A stretch of DNA of 64,000 nucleotides from Collinsella aerofaciens (GTDB lineage Bacteria; Actinomycetota; Coriobacteriia; Coriobacteriales; Coriobacteriaceae), in the NCBI GenBank assembly GCA_021639365.1, contig JAJXHK010000001.1, forward strand, positions 62,001-126,000, in the 5' to 3' direction. The notes under the pieces are model-generated. The model saw nothing but the letters and a program-made list of their open reading frames with translations. It searched no databases and had not been told where the DNA came from. Below, piece by piece: positions 53,047 to 61,677 of the stretch. Positions within the stretch are counted from its first letter, which is position 1. Each line of letters begins with the position of its first letter. The translations under genes were made by a program, and so were the position numbers.

Positions 53047-53312
53047 AACCACCACGAAGGGGACAGTGCACCTTTGTGGTGGTTCTGGCCGGCGCCGCTG
53101 CACTTTCGCCGGTTTGTCTTGATCTGTAACATTTAGCAGGCAATTTGAGCGCTTAGTGTTACAGATTTAGATAGTTCGGTTCAACCCCAACGCTTTGTCT
53201 AAATCTGTAACAGATAGAGACAATCTGACCCTCCAGATGTTACAGATCGAGACAATCGGATCCCGAAATGGGAAAACCACCACAAAGGTGCCGGTCCCCT
53301 TTGCGGTGGTTT
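53047..53312. repeat. Palindromic cluster between deoR and the flavodiiron gene
   Basis: Two CCACC-type hairpins (53047-53084 and 53274-53312) bracket nested palindromes: TTGTCTTGATCTGTAACAT (53114-53132) with 53237-53255 (one mismatch), and TGTTACAGATTTAGA (53157-53171) with 53198-53212 (perfect). The octamer CTGTAACA thus occurs four times, two per strand. The right CCACC hairpin has TTTTCCC after it on the minus strand and probably ends the flavodiiron transcript. Confidence 0.75.
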
Positions 53313-53334
53313 CGACGGTAGAAGTGAAGAGTTG

Positions 53335-54495
53335 TTACTTGGACAGCTCGTCGGCGAGGGCTTCGATCTGAGCGCGCGAGGCGTCGTTGAGCGAGCCCAG
53401 CACGGTCACCTTGTTCTGCGCCAGGGTGATGTCCTTCATGCCCTCGAGCTCCTTGGCCATAACCTTGGCAGCGGTGGGCGCCCAGGAGCCGGCCTCGACG
53501 AGTGCCACCGTACGGTTCTGATAGGCGTGCTCGGCAAGCGTATGGATAAAGGTGCTCACGAACGGGAAGATCTCGCCCTGATAGGTAATGGAGGCGAGCA
53601 CCAGACGGTCATAGCGGAACGCGTCCTCAACGGCCTCGGCCATATCATCGCGAGCCAGGTCAAAGACGGAAACCTTCTGGCCGCGAGCCTCAAGCGCAGA
53701 TGCGAGCTCCTCGACGGCAGCCTTCAGATGACCGTACACACTCGCATAGGCAATCGTGATGCCCTCGTCCTCGGGCTGATAGCTCGACCAGGTGTTGTAA
53801 GTGTCGAGGTAATAGCCCAGGTTCTCGGTCAGTACGGGGCCGTGGAGCGGACAGATGATCTGGATATCCAGATCGGCGGCCTTCTTGAGGACGGCCTGCA
53901 CGAACTTGCCGAACTTACCGACGATGCCAAAGTAGTAGCGGCGAGCCTCACAAGCCCACCCTTCCGGATCCTCGATGTCGTTGGCGCCGAACTTGCCAAA
54001 GCCGTCGGCACTAAAGAGCACCTTGTCGGTAGACTCGTAGGAGAAGATCACCTCGGGCCAGTGAACGTTGGGAGCGCCGACAAACGTTAGGCTGTGACCG
54101 CCCAGATCGAGCACGTCGCCCTCTTTGACGACCATCTTGCGCTCGGGGTAGTCGGTGCCAAAGTAGTTGACCATCATGCGAAAGGCGCCCATGCTGGCCA
54201 CAATCTGTGCCTGGGGATAGCGCTCCATAAAGGCAGCGATACCGGCGGAGTGATCAGGCTCCATGTGATGAACGACCAGGTAGTCGGGCGTACGGCCATC
54301 GAGCACGGCCTCGAGGTTGCCGAGCCACTCGTCGACAAAGCCAGCGTCGACCGAATCGGCGACAGCGATTTTATCGCCCAAGATAACATAGCTGTTGTAT
54401 GCCATGCCGTTCTCGGACACGTCGTACTGGCCCTCGAACAGGTCAATGTCGTGATCGTCGACACCGATGTAGCGGATATCCTTGGTGATCTCCAT
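53335..54495 (-). CDS. Flavodiiron protein (A-type flavoprotein)
   Basis: Reduces O2 to water or NO to N2O in anaerobes, in the cytoplasm. The 386-residue protein has the metallo-beta-lactamase diiron site HHMEPDH (HxExDH), VHWPE, SADGFG and PLHGP, followed by a flavodoxin domain (IAYASVYGHLKAAVEEL). There is no rubredoxin or flavin-reductase extension, so electrons must come from separate donors. ATG at 54495 follows AGGAGG. GATAGAC/GTCTATC (54512-54535) forms an inverted repeat in its promoter. This enzyme would help protect the oxygen-sensitive split lyase. Confidence 0.94.
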   Translation of the reverse strand: MEITKDIRYIGVDDHDIDLFEGQYDVSENGMAYNSYVILGDKIAVADSVDAGFVDEWLGNLEAVLDGRTPDYLVVHHMEPDHSAGIAAFMERYPQAQIVASMGAFRMMVNYFGTDYPERKMVVKEGDVLDLGGHSLTFVGAPNVHWPEVIFSYESTDKVLFSADGFGKFGANDIEDPEGWACEARRYYFGIVGKFGKFVQAVLKKAADLDIQIICPLHGPVLTENLGYYLDTYNTWSSYQPEDEGITIAYASVYGHLKAAVEELASALEARGQKVSVFDLARDDMAEAVEDAFRYDRLVLASITYQGEIFPFVSTFIHTLAEHAYQNRTVALVEAGSWAPTAAKVMAKELEGMKDITLAQNKVTVLGSLNDASRAQIEALADELSK

Positions 54496-54591
54496 CAGGC
54501 AAAGCCTCCTAGATAGACAAAAGAACCCGTCTATCATAACACTCGGCTGCATAGCCACGGCTATCCGCCAGCATCCTTATCGATTGTTATT

Positions 54592-54607
54592 GAGGCGGAA
54601 TATACCG
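54592..54607 (-). terminator. Hairpin downstream of the LacI-type gene
   Basis: GGCGGAATATACCGCC is a perfect short palindrome 18 bp after the stop; the T content after it is low, so it is a weak terminator at best. Confidence 0.35.
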
Positions 54608-54624
54608 CCGTTGACCTGCACAAA

Positions 54625-55656
54625 CTATGCGCGCAGTATCGCCGTGCTATGTCGAATAATGAGCTGGCCGGGAATACGAATGGCAACGGTTTTGCCCGCC
54701 GTACCCGCCTCGGGAACCGCATGCTCAAACACCTCGCGTCCGCGCTGATGTAGATCGAATCGCACGGTCGTGAGCTCGTTGTGTGCCACAAAATCATCGA
54801 GCGAATCGTCGACGCCCACCACGCTCACGTCCTCGGGCACGCGTAGGCCGCTATCACGCAGCGCGGCAATCGCGCCATTTGCCATCTGATCGTTTGCCGC
54901 ATAGATCGCCGTCATGGTGCGGTCGTGCTCGGCCAAGTACCTGCCGGCCTCGTAGCCGCTGTTGGCAGACCAGTCGCCCTCGAGCGACTCTGCCGGCTCG
55001 ATGTGTTTACGCTCGAGCGCATCCTGCCAACCGGCGCGACGAAATTGCTCGTCGACCGAGAACGACGGGCCGCCAATATAGCGAATCTGCTCGTGCCCCA
55101 GCTCAAACAGGTGATCCATAAGCAATAGCGAGCAGCCGTAATGGTCGGAATCGACCGTGGTCACCCGCGGGTGCGCGTACATGGTAACGATGACCGTGCC
55201 AATGCCCGGCAGTGGATCAAACGTCTCAAAATCGGGCGCCATGCGACTCATGCCGATGATGATGCCGTCCACCGGCAATGCGGCCATACGACGCGTGGCC
55301 TCGGCAAGCGAAAACTCCTCGGTCTTGGACATCTCGACCAGCGTGATGGCGCAATTATGCTCGCGAGCAGCGCTGGCGATGCCGTCGATCATTGAGAGGT
55401 TGCCAAACTTGGTGACATCGTTGACGCACAGGCCGACCGAATGATAACGGCCGTCGCGCAGCGAGCGACCGGCATAACTCGGACGAAAGCCGAGCTTTTG
55501 CATAGCGGCCTGTACGCGCTGGCGCGTCTGCTCGTTAACGTTGGGCAAGCCGTTGGCGACGCGCGAAACCGTCTGCTGCGAAACGCCGGCAGCGCGGGCG
55601 ACGTCGGCCATGGAGACCGGACGCGAACTGGTATCGTTGGACGGGCGCCTTACCAC
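54625..55656 (-). CDS. LacI family transcriptional regulator
   Basis: A 343-residue repressor: the helix-turn-helix SMADVARAAGVSQQTVSRVA (about 15-34) is followed by the hinge region with PSYAGRSLRDGR and a periplasmic-binding-protein-like sugar domain (GLCVNDVTKFGNLSMIDGI, GVDDSLDDFVAHNELTTVRF). The start is GTG at 55656. It is divergent from galK-galT, its probable target, with galactose or a derivative as effector. The intergenic region holds AACGTACTC-type repeats (GTTAACGTACTC at 55749 and 55932, and GAGTACGTTAAC at 55875), good operator candidates. Confidence 0.92.
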   Translation of the reverse strand: MVRRPSNDTSSRPVSMADVARAAGVSQQTVSRVANGLPNVNEQTRQRVQAAMQKLGFRPSYAGRSLRDGRYHSVGLCVNDVTKFGNLSMIDGIASAAREHNCAITLVEMSKTEEFSLAEATRRMAALPVDGIIIGMSRMAPDFETFDPLPGIGTVIVTMYAHPRVTTVDSDHYGCSLLLMDHLFELGHEQIRYIGGPSFSVDEQFRRAGWQDALERKHIEPAESLEGDWSANSGYEAGRYLAEHDRTMTAIYAANDQMANGAIAALRDSGLRVPEDVSVVGVDDSLDDFVAHNELTTVRFDLHQRGREVFEHAVPEAGTAGKTVAIRIPGQLIIRHSTAILRA

Positions 55657-55748
55657 AGGATCACCTTCACCCTTGCGAGATCTGAATAGCGTGAATGCCG
55701 GCCCGGGCAGAAATACATCCCGCGCCGAGACCCGCTATCGTCGGACGC

Positions 55749-55952
55749 ATGTTAACGTACTCTACTTTTTCTATCTGCATCTCTTCTGCTTTATAAGTCC
55801 ATACGGCAGTACCGTTCACGGCTGAATTTCTACCGATTACCAGATTCTCAAAAAGTGACAAGCGATGTGTTATGAGTACGTTAACATAGCCCGTAACGTG
55901 CGGTATTGTGAACACTTGGTTCATGCCGCTTCAAGTTGTTAACGTACTCATA
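55749..55952. promoter_or_regulatory. Candidate operators of the galactose regulator
   Basis: GTTAACGTACTC appears at about 55749 and 55939, and its inverse GAGTACGTTAAC at about 55875. GTTAACG(T)AC is the sort of half-palindrome bound by LacI-type proteins. A LytTR-like direct repeat (ACCGTTCAC 55811, ACCGATTAC 55832) lies between. Confidence 0.55.
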
Positions 55953-55994
55953 ACGACGCAAAACCCACCCGTGCGCGCCAAGGAAAGGACTCCC

Positions 55995-57200
55995 ATGACC
56001 ACCCCCGACGAAAAGACATTCGCCACGCTCACCAAGCTGTTCGAGGAGGAGTTTGGCCCCATCGGCGACCGCCAGGTGCTCTACGTGCACGCGCCCGGCC
56101 GTTCCGAGATCAGCGGCAACCACACCGACCACGAGGGTGGCCACGTTATCGCCGGTTCGCTCGATGTCGCCGTCGACGGCATCGCCGTGGCAACCGATTC
56201 CAACAAGGTTCGCGTAGCCGACGAGGGCTATCCCACGTTTGAGATCACGCTCGACACGCTGGGTATTCAAGAGTCCGAGAAGGGCACGTCTGCGAGCCTC
56301 GTCCGCGGCATGGCCCACGAAATCGCTGCTCTGGGCGTTGAGCCCCAGGGCTTCGACTTCGCCTTCACCTGCTCTGTCCCCTCGGGCGGCGGCCTTTCGA
56401 GCTCTGCTGCTGTCGAGGCGGCATACGGTCGCGCCATGGAAACCCTCTGGGGCGCACCCGCCATCGAGCCCGTCGCGCTCGCCCAGATGAGCCAGCGCAC
56501 CGAGAACAACTACTATGGCAAGCCCTGCGGTCTGATGGACCAGGCCGCTGTGTGCCTGGGCGGCCTTGCCTACATGGACTTTGAGGACCAGGCTCAGCCT
56601 AAAACCCAGAAGCTCGAACTCAACTTTGAGGATCACGGCTATGCGCTCGTGCTCGTTAAGGTTGGTGCCGACCACGTGGCCGCCACCGACGACTACGCCG
56701 CCGTTCCGCGCGAGATGCAGGACGTCGCCGCCGAGTTTGGCAAGGCACGCCTGTGCGAGGTAAACGTTGCCGACTTTGACGCCAAGCTCCCCGAGTTGCG
56801 CGCCAAGCTGGGCGACCGTGCCTGCCTGCGCGCCGTTCACTACTGGTACGAGAACGGTCTGGTCGACAAGCGCTGGGCAGCTCTGAACGCCGGCGACATT
56901 GACCAGTTCCTGGTCCTGACGCGCGAGTCCGGCGCCAGCTCCGCCATGTACCTGCAGAATGTTGTTGCCAAACTGGGTTCCGAGCAACCCTCCATGTATG
57001 CCCTGGCGCTGGCCGAACACGTGCTCGACGGCCGCGGCGCCGTCCGTATCCACGGCGGCGGCTTTGGTGGCACCATCCAGGCCTTTGTGCCACTCGATCT
57101 GGTCGACACCTTTATCACCAAGATGAACAGCTGGCTGGGCGAAGGCTCTGCCCGCCACTACGCAATTTCTGACAAGGGGGCTTACGCGACATGGCTGTAA
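55995..57200 (+). CDS. galK: Galactokinase
   Basis: Phosphorylates galactose at C1, first step of the Leloir pathway. The 401-residue GHMP kinase has the galactokinase signature as GRSEISGNHTDHEGG (an Asn/Glu variant of GRxNxIGEHTDY), the ATP loop CSVPSGGGLSSSAAVE and C-terminal RIHGGGFGGTIQAF. ATG at 55995 follows AAAGGA. Its stop overlaps the start region of galT, giving coupled expression. Confidence 0.94.
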   Translation: MTTPDEKTFATLTKLFEEEFGPIGDRQVLYVHAPGRSEISGNHTDHEGGHVIAGSLDVAVDGIAVATDSNKVRVADEGYPTFEITLDTLGIQESEKGTSASLVRGMAHEIAALGVEPQGFDFAFTCSVPSGGGLSSSAAVEAAYGRAMETLWGAPAIEPVALAQMSQRTENNYYGKPCGLMDQAAVCLGGLAYMDFEDQAQPKTQKLELNFEDHGYALVLVKVGADHVAATDDYAAVPREMQDVAAEFGKARLCEVNVADFDAKLPELRAKLGDRACLRAVHYWYENGLVDKRWAALNAGDIDQFLVLTRESGASSAMYLQNVVAKLGSEQPSMYALALAEHVLDGRGAVRIHGGGFGGTIQAFVPLDLVDTFITKMNSWLGEGSARHYAISDKGAYATWL

Positions 57201-58819
57201 TGACCGACGTGCGCGAGGCTGCGCAGGGCCTTATCGAATATGCCATCCACCGATCGATGATCGGACAGGACGATCGCATCTGGGCCTACAACACCATTCT
57301 GGAGTGCATCGGCGCCACGGGCCCCGCGCTCGACATGACCTGGGCATTGCAGAACGAGAAGCTCTCGCTCTTGCACCCCGATACGCTCCCCGATTTTGAC
57401 CTGGAGGGCACGCTTGCCGCGCTTTCCGAGGCCGCCGTCGCCAACGGTGCCGCCGAGGACACGGCATCGGGCCGCGACCGCATCGCCATGCGCATCATGG
57501 GCGCGCTCATGCCGAGGCCTTCGGTTGTAAACGAGGAGTTCAACGGACGTATGGGCGTCAACGAGCCCCGCGCCGCGACCGACTGGTTCTACGGCCTGTG
57601 CTGCGACGCCGGCTACGTGCGCCGCGCCGCCATCGCGCGCAACATCAAATGGAGCACCCCCACCAACTGGGGCGACCTGGAGATCACTATCAACCTGTCA
57701 AAGCCCGAAAAGGACCCGCGCGATATCGCCGCGGCAGGTGCCGCAAAGAACACGGGCGAGAAGTATCCCGCCTGCCAGCTGTGCATCGAGAACGAGGGCT
57801 ACCCTGGACGCTCCGCCGCAGCCGATGGCGGCGCCCACCCCGCCCGCCAGAATCTGCGCGTTATCCCCATCCAGCTCGACGGCGAGCGCTGGGGCTTCCA
57901 GTACAGCCCGTACGCGTACTTTAACGAGCACTGCATTGCCATGAGCTCCGAGCATCGTCCGATGCACGTCGACCGCAAGGGCCTGACTTGCCTGCTCGAC
58001 TTTGTGGACCTGTTCCCGCATTACTTCATCGGCTCTAACGCCGACCTGCCCATCGTGGGCGGCTCGATCTTGTCGCACGACCACTTCCAGGGCGGCGCGC
58101 ACGAGTTCCCCATGATGCATGCCACCGAAGTCTCGCAGTTTAGCGTGCCCGGATTTGACCAGGTCACCGGCACTGTGCTGCAGTGGCCGCTCTCGGTGCT
58201 GCGTCTGCGCTCGCATGACCGCGCTCAGCTGCTCGACGCTGCCGAGAAGATTATCCTCGCCTGGCGCGAGTGGACCGACGAGCCCGTGGGCGTCATCGCG
58301 CACACAGCCGATGGCGTGGCGCACAACACCGTGACGCCCGTCATCCGCCGCGTCGACTCCCGCGGAAATGCCGGCGGCGAAATCTACGAGGCCTACCTGG
58401 CGCTTCGCTGCAATATCACGACCGACGAGCATCCGCTGGGCGTATTCCACCCGCATGCTGAGTACCACCATATTAAGAAGGAGAACATCGGCCTGATCGA
58501 GGTCATGGGCCTGGCCATTCTTCCGCCGCGCCTGGTTCCCGAGCTCGGCGCTGTCCGCGAGCACTTGCTGGCGGCCAAGGCCGATGCCAGCTACGATCTT
58601 GCCAGCGCGCTCGAGGGCGATGATCTTTGCCGCAGCCACGCCACATGGGCCAAGGATGTCTTTGCCCGCCACGCCGACGAGCTTACAGCCGACAACGCCA
58701 TCGACATCCTGCACGAGGAAGTCGGCGTGGTGTTTGGCCACGTGCTCGACAACGCCGGCGTCTTCAAGTGGGACGAAGCCGGCCGCGCCGCCCAACAGCG
58801 CTTTATCGACTCGCTGTAG
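57191..58819 (+). CDS. galT: UDP-glucose--hexose-1-phosphate uridylyltransferase, class II
   Basis: Second Leloir enzyme: exchanges UMP between UDP-glucose and galactose-1-phosphate. At 542 residues it belongs to the long class II family of Firmicutes and Actinobacteria rather than the 350-residue class I. Segments such as KYPACQLCIENEGYPGR, SPYAYFNEHCI, GGSILSHDHFQGG (active-site His region) and FHPHAEYHHIKKENIGLIEV are typical. It starts inside the end of galK (ATG 57191; ATG 57200 is the alternative). A strong terminator follows. galE is not in the window. Confidence 0.94.
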   Translation: MAVMTDVREAAQGLIEYAIHRSMIGQDDRIWAYNTILECIGATGPALDMTWALQNEKLSLLHPDTLPDFDLEGTLAALSEAAVANGAAEDTASGRDRIAMRIMGALMPRPSVVNEEFNGRMGVNEPRAATDWFYGLCCDAGYVRRAAIARNIKWSTPTNWGDLEITINLSKPEKDPRDIAAAGAAKNTGEKYPACQLCIENEGYPGRSAAADGGAHPARQNLRVIPIQLDGERWGFQYSPYAYFNEHCIAMSSEHRPMHVDRKGLTCLLDFVDLFPHYFIGSNADLPIVGGSILSHDHFQGGAHEFPMMHATEVSQFSVPGFDQVTGTVLQWPLSVLRLRSHDRAQLLDAAEKIILAWREWTDEPVGVIAHTADGVAHNTVTPVIRRVDSRGNAGGEIYEAYLALRCNITTDEHPLGVFHPHAEYHHIKKENIGLIEVMGLAILPPRLVPELGAVREHLLAAKADASYDLASALEGDDLCRSHATWAKDVFARHADELTADNAIDILHEEVGVVFGHVLDNAGVFKWDEAGRAAQQRFIDSL

Positions 58820-58873
58820 AGCACAGACCCGGGCGCTCAACGGCAGCCCCCACGACATAGCCACCTACACGAC

Positions 58874-58916
58874 AACGGCGCCCGCCGGCAACATCGCCGG
58901 CGGGCGCCGTTTTCTG
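58874..58916 (+). terminator. Terminator of galKT
   Basis: AACGGCGCCCGCCGGC and GCCGGCGGGCGCCGTT make a perfect 16-bp stem with a 6-nt loop, followed by TTCTG. Confidence 0.9.
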
Positions 58917-58945
58917 ATGCAAGGGTAGCTAATTTGCACCAAAAC

Positions 58946-58980
58946 AAGGAGTGTTCCAAACTGCCGGCAGAGAAGGAGCG
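58946..58980 (+). repeat. Partial copy of repeat R2
   Basis: AAGGAGTGTTCCAAACTGCC and GGCAGAGAAGGAGCG match the left end of R2 copy 2 (60456 onward); the hairpin part is absent. Confidence 0.55.
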
Positions 58981-59000
58981 CCCCAAGTGCCGACCTAAAC

Positions 59001-59090
59001 CCCACATTATTCGATGGAAAAACGTGGTTACCTCCCACATTATTCGATGGAAAAACGTGGTTTACTCCCACATTTTTCGATGGAAAGACC
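59001..59090. repeat. 33-bp tandem repeats before the second DUF4143 ATPase
   Basis: Repeats begin at 59001, 59034 and 59067; the first two agree at all but about two positions (CCCACATTATTCGATGG and onward), the third is cut short at about 59090. They end 40 bp before the ATPase start and overlap its expected promoter. Confidence 0.75.
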
Positions 59091-59129
59091 AAAACGGTCT
59101 TATACTAACCATGATCGTTAGGAGGCAGT

Positions 59130-60431
59130 ATGCAGCGACAGCTAATGGACGAACTCATCGCTTGGAAATCTAGGGCAAACCGCAAGCCCCTCCTGCTTAA
59201 GGGGGCCCGCCAGACGGGAAAAACCTGGCTTCTTAACGAATTCGCAGGCCAGCAGTATCAAAACGTCATCCGCTTTGACTTTATGCTCGAACCGGGCGCA
59301 CGTTCGCTGTTCGACGGAAGCCTTGACCCCAAACGCATCATCTCCCAGATAGAGCTCCTGCGCGGCCAGACCATAACGCCGACAGACACACTCATCATCT
59401 TCGACGAAATCCAAGAGGCACCGCGTGGCATCACCTCGCTCAAATACTTCAACGAGCTGGCGCCGGAATACCATATCGTGGCAGCCGGCTCCTATATGGG
59501 GCTCGCGCTCCGACGCGAAAACGAGTCGTTCCCCGTCGGCAAGATTGACCAGCTTACCATGCGCCCCATGGGGTTTGTCGAGTTCGTTCGTGCCGTCGAT
59601 GGCGATCCGCTCGCAGATGCCATCCTTGCCGCAGACATGGACCTGCTGGCAAACGTTTCCGAAAAGCTCGAGCGCCTGCTCAAGGAATACCTCGTTGTCG
59701 GTGGCATGCCAGAAGTTGTCTCCGCTTTCGCCACCTCCCACGATTTCATCGAGGCCCGCAGGCTTCAGCAGCAAATCATCGAAGCTTACGAATCCGATTT
59801 TGGCAAGCATGCGCCAGCCCGCATCGTCGAGCGCATGAGGCTGGTTTGGAAATCCCTTACCGGCCAGCTCGCAAAGGAAAACAAGAAGTTCGTCTACGGT
59901 GCGCTCCGTCCCGGGGCGCGCGCACGCGATTTTGAGGAAAGCCTCCAGTGGCTCATGGACTATGGAATCGTTCATAAGGTACCACGTGTTTCCGCCCTAA
60001 GAGCACCGCTCACAAGCTACGAGGATCTCTCGGGCTTCAAGCTGTTCTGCATCGATACCGGCATCCTCGGAGCACTCTCCGGCCTCTCGCCAGCCATTGT
60101 TCTGAACGGGCCCGCTGTTTTTACGGAGTTCAAAGGCTCGCTGACCGAGCAATACGTCGCACAGGAGCTTTTGCTCCAAGGCAAAACTCCCGCGTATTGG
60201 TCATCCTCATCCGGCAATGCAGAGACTGACTTTGCCATCGACCATGCGGGGACCGTGCTTCCGCTCGAGGTCAAGGCGGCAGAGAACCTCAAAGCAAAGA
60301 GCCTGAGGATTGCCTGCGAGAAGTTCAAGCTCGAGCGCTGCGTGAGAACATCGTTAGCGGCATATAGAGACGAGGGCACGCTCGTCAACATTCCGCTCTG
60401 GGAGATTGGGCAAATCGACAAGCTGGCATAG
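59130..60431 (+). CDS. AAA ATPase with DUF4143 domain, second copy
   Basis: A 433-residue protein with Walker A GARQTGKTW and Walker B LIIFDEIQEAPRG, a middle AAA lid and a C-terminal nuclease-like segment (ETDFAIDHAGTVLPLEVKAAEN, a D...ExK pattern as in 30627-31796). ATG at 59130 follows TTAGGAGG. Like the other copy it stands alone behind tandem repeats in a region rich in repeats. Its role is unknown; the family has been discussed as possible stress or defence ATPases, which the sequence does not settle. Confidence 0.88.
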   Translation: MQRQLMDELIAWKSRANRKPLLLKGARQTGKTWLLNEFAGQQYQNVIRFDFMLEPGARSLFDGSLDPKRIISQIELLRGQTITPTDTLIIFDEIQEAPRGITSLKYFNELAPEYHIVAAGSYMGLALRRENESFPVGKIDQLTMRPMGFVEFVRAVDGDPLADAILAADMDLLANVSEKLERLLKEYLVVGGMPEVVSAFATSHDFIEARRLQQQIIEAYESDFGKHAPARIVERMRLVWKSLTGQLAKENKKFVYGALRPGARARDFEESLQWLMDYGIVHKVPRVSALRAPLTSYEDLSGFKLFCIDTGILGALSGLSPAIVLNGPAVFTEFKGSLTEQYVAQELLLQGKTPAYWSSSSGNAETDFAIDHAGTVLPLEVKAAENLKAKSLRIACEKFKLERCVRTSLAAYRDEGTLVNIPLWEIGQIDKLA

Positions 60432-60455
60432 GCGCTGTGGAGGGGGTGTCCCGTA

Positions 60456-60644
60456 AGGAGTGTCCCAAACTGCCGGCAAAAAAGGAACGTCTCTATCTGC
60501 CGCATTCCCGAAGCAAGACAACGCCGATGTTTTGGCAACGGCAGCGAGCGGGCCGCATTTGAGACAAGGTGACGTGAAACGAAAGGGCGCTGACCTTCTG
60601 GTCGCGCCCTTGAAGTTGAACGTCAGATTGTCCAAATGCGGCCC
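60456..60644 (+). repeat. 190-bp repeat R2, copy 2
   Basis: Similar over its length to the reverse complement of 25217-25406. The hairpin 60550-60644 pairs GGGCCGCATTTG with CAAATGCGGCCC, TGACGT with ACGTCA, AGGGCGC with GCGCCCT, and GACC with GGTC at the tip. Confidence 0.8.
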
Positions 60645-60659
60645 GCGCAGCGTCGAGCC

Positions 60660-60687
60660 GTTACGCGGTTTGGTAAAACCGCGTAAC
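60660..60687 (-). terminator. Terminator of lacC
   Basis: GTTACGCGGTTT-GGTA-AAACCGCGTAAC, a perfect 12-bp stem, directly after the lacC stop. The same sequence recurs at 62897-62924 after lacB. Confidence 0.75.
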
Positions 60688-60688
60688 T

Positions 60689-61624
60689 CTAAAGCTCCGT
60701 TACTTCAACGTTGTTGTAGATCTCGTCCCAGCGATCCATGACCAGGTGGCCGGTCTTGGGATCCATGGCGTTAAGCTTGCCGCAGGTATTGGCGGTCTTG
60801 AGCACCGTGACGTCGTCGGCGCCGGCAGCAATGGCATGCGCAAAGCCGGCGATGGTCGAGTCACCGGAACCCGTCGCGTTCACAGCCGCAATCGCGGGCG
60901 TCTTGGCGCGGAACGCGCGGCCCTCATGGAAGCCCACCGAACCGGCAGCGCCCATCGAAACGACAACCCAGGGAATACCGGCAAAACGGTCATCGGCGGC
61001 AAGCGCCTCGCGCAGGGCATCGACATCATCGGTCGTAAAGGACGTACCCAGCAGGCCGTTAATCTCGGTCAGGTTGGGCTTTACGAGCTCAGGCTTAGCG
61101 TCGGACTCCAGCGCGGCCTCCAGCGATGCACCCGAGGTATCGAGCAGCACCTTGGCGCCCGCCTCCTCGGCGATCTTGACGAGCTCGGCATAGTAGCCGG
61201 CATCGACGCCACGCGGCAGCGAGCCCGAAAGCGTCACAACGTCCGCCTTCGCTGCAAGCTCGGCAAACTTGGCCGTAAAGGCCTCGAGCTCGGCCGGGGC
61301 GATCTGCGGGCCGCTCTCCAGCAGCTCGGTCTGATTGCCCTCGTGCAGAATATTCAAGCAAATGCGCGTCTCACCGGCGATGGGCACAAAGTCGTTCTTG
61401 ACGCCGTCGGCATCCATGAGCTCGGCCATATAGGCACCCATATGGCCACCGAGTAGACCGGTCGCGAGCACGTCATCGCCCAGCTGCAGCAGCACGCGGC
61501 TCACGTTGAGGCCCTTGCCGCCAGCGGTCTTTTCGGGCGTCACACGGTTAACATCGTCGATGATCAGCTTGTCGAGCTGATAGCGCGTATCAATCGACGG
61601 GTTCATGGTAACGGTCAGAATCAT
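60689..61624 (-). CDS. lacC: Tagatose-6-phosphate kinase (PfkB family)
   Basis: A 311-residue sugar-phosphate kinase of the PfkB/1-phosphofructokinase group. TMNPSIDTRY at the N-terminus, GGKGLNVSRVL, TLSGSLPRG and the catalytic NATGSGDSTIAGF (GSGDS in place of the commoner GAGDS, as in LacC). With lacA, lacB and lacX just upstream on the same strand it should phosphorylate tagatose-6-phosphate; fructose-1-phosphate kinase is the alternative. ATG at 61624 follows AGGAG. Confidence 0.88.
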   Translation of the reverse strand: MILTVTMNPSIDTRYQLDKLIIDDVNRVTPEKTAGGKGLNVSRVLLQLGDDVLATGLLGGHMGAYMAELMDADGVKNDFVPIAGETRICLNILHEGNQTELLESGPQIAPAELEAFTAKFAELAAKADVVTLSGSLPRGVDAGYYAELVKIAEEAGAKVLLDTSGASLEAALESDAKPELVKPNLTEINGLLGTSFTTDDVDALREALAADDRFAGIPWVVVSMGAAGSVGFHEGRAFRAKTPAIAAVNATGSGDSTIAGFAHAIAAGADDVTVLKTANTCGKLNAMDPKTGHLVMDRWDEIYNNVEVTEL

Positions 61625-61677
61625 GTTGAACTCCTGTTCCGGGGCGGCATAACCCGCCCCAAACATACGATAACTCG

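Noticed and set aside
59001..59090. Possible CRISPR array
   Set aside because: The repeats are directly adjacent with no spacers and lie at a gene promoter.
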